Shown: positions 5,304-5,409 of the stretch, one piece after another
How positions within the stretch are numbered: position 1 is the stretch's first letter
How the letters are laid out: each line of letters opens with the position of its first letter
NCBI GenBank assembly: GCA_022771185.1
Contig: JALFCJ010000196.1
Location: forward strand, 1 to 5,409
Direction: 5' to 3'
DNA from: Spirochaetales bacterium
GTDB taxonomy: Bacteria; Spirochaetota; Spirochaetia; Sphaerochaetales; Sphaerochaetaceae
DNA length: 5,409 nt
The notes under the pieces: generated by a model
What the model was told of the DNA's origin: nothing
The model's input: only the letters and a program-made list of their open reading frames with translations
Databases searched by the model: none
Position numbers and translations under genes: made by a program

Positions 5304-5409
5304 CAGTCCACGAGGGAATATTCCTCTTCCTCCTTCTTTTCCTTAATCTTGTCGATAGGAGAGAACTTGTGAAAGAACATTACCAGCGAAGGAGCGATAA
5401 AAGAAGAAG
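5303..5409 (-). CDS. C-terminal end of an unidentified protein (last 34 codons)
   Basis: An open frame enters from the window edge and stops at TGA (5305-5303), overlapping the ispH ATG as TGATG. The visible tail has a hydrophobic and aromatic stretch (SSFIAPSLVMFFHKF) followed by a charged, glutamate- and lysine-rich end (KIKEKKEEEEYSLVD). This could be the end of a membrane-associated protein. In some bacteria a plsC-type acyltransferase precedes ispH, but nothing here proves that. That it is a real coding end is supported by the tight overlap with ispH and by the direction of all other genes. Confidence 0.6.
   Translation of the reverse strand, partial: SSFIAPSLVMFFHKFSPIDKIKEKKEEEEYSLVD

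Noticed and set aside
1..5409. CRISPR array, tRNA or rRNA gene, insertion sequence or prophage remnant
   Set aside because: No regularly spaced repeats, cloverleaf, rRNA-like segment, transposase frame or flanking inverted repeats were seen; the window is fully occupied by housekeeping genes and short intergenic regions.

Overview
The window is a compact bacterial gene block in which every gene lies on the minus strand, so transcription runs from high to low coordinates. In that order it holds: the last 34 codons of an unidentified gene (5303-5409), ispH (4476-5303), rex (3800-4474), a free methionine-(R)-sulfoxide reductase of the GAF-fold type (3279-3800), a T-box leader (about 3001-3265), thrS (1246-2982) with its own intrinsic terminator (1195-1226), then a new transcription unit with pgsA (499-1104) and the first 167 codons of a HAD-family phosphatase that runs off the window (1-502).

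Two or three transcription units can be drawn. The first, X-ispH-rex-msrC, is very tight: genes overlap or are 1 nt apart (TGATG between X and ispH, 1 nt between ispH and rex, TAATG between rex and msrC), which suggests translational coupling. Its theme is redox: IspH is an oxygen-sensitive Fe-S enzyme of the MEP isoprenoid pathway, Rex senses NADH/NAD+, and the reductase repairs oxidised free methionine. No terminator separates it from the second unit, thrS. A canonical threonine T-box sits only about 20 nt after the msrC stop codon, with an ACC specifier, an AGUA/GAA specifier loop, a T-box sequence with UGGA, and mutually exclusive antiterminator and terminator hairpins. thrS can therefore be controlled by tRNA-Thr charging whether the RNA starts upstream or at a candidate local promoter. 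The third unit, pgsA-HAD, has a plausible sigma70-type promoter, a strong Shine-Dalgarno and an ATGA overlap.

Organism: a moderately AT-rich bacterium with the MEP pathway and Rex, so probably an anaerobe or facultative anaerobe. The ThrRS lacks the N-terminal TGS domain and from memory resembles spirochaetal ThrRS, while a T-box on thrS is typical of Firmicutes and some other phyla. I cannot fix the phylum from this window; Firmicutes, Synergistota and spirochaete relatives remain open. Most of the window is ordinary housekeeping. The best points for a second look are the T-box with its shared terminator, the divergent Rex DNA-binding region, the TGS-less ThrRS, and the coupling of pgsA to an unassigned HAD phosphatase.
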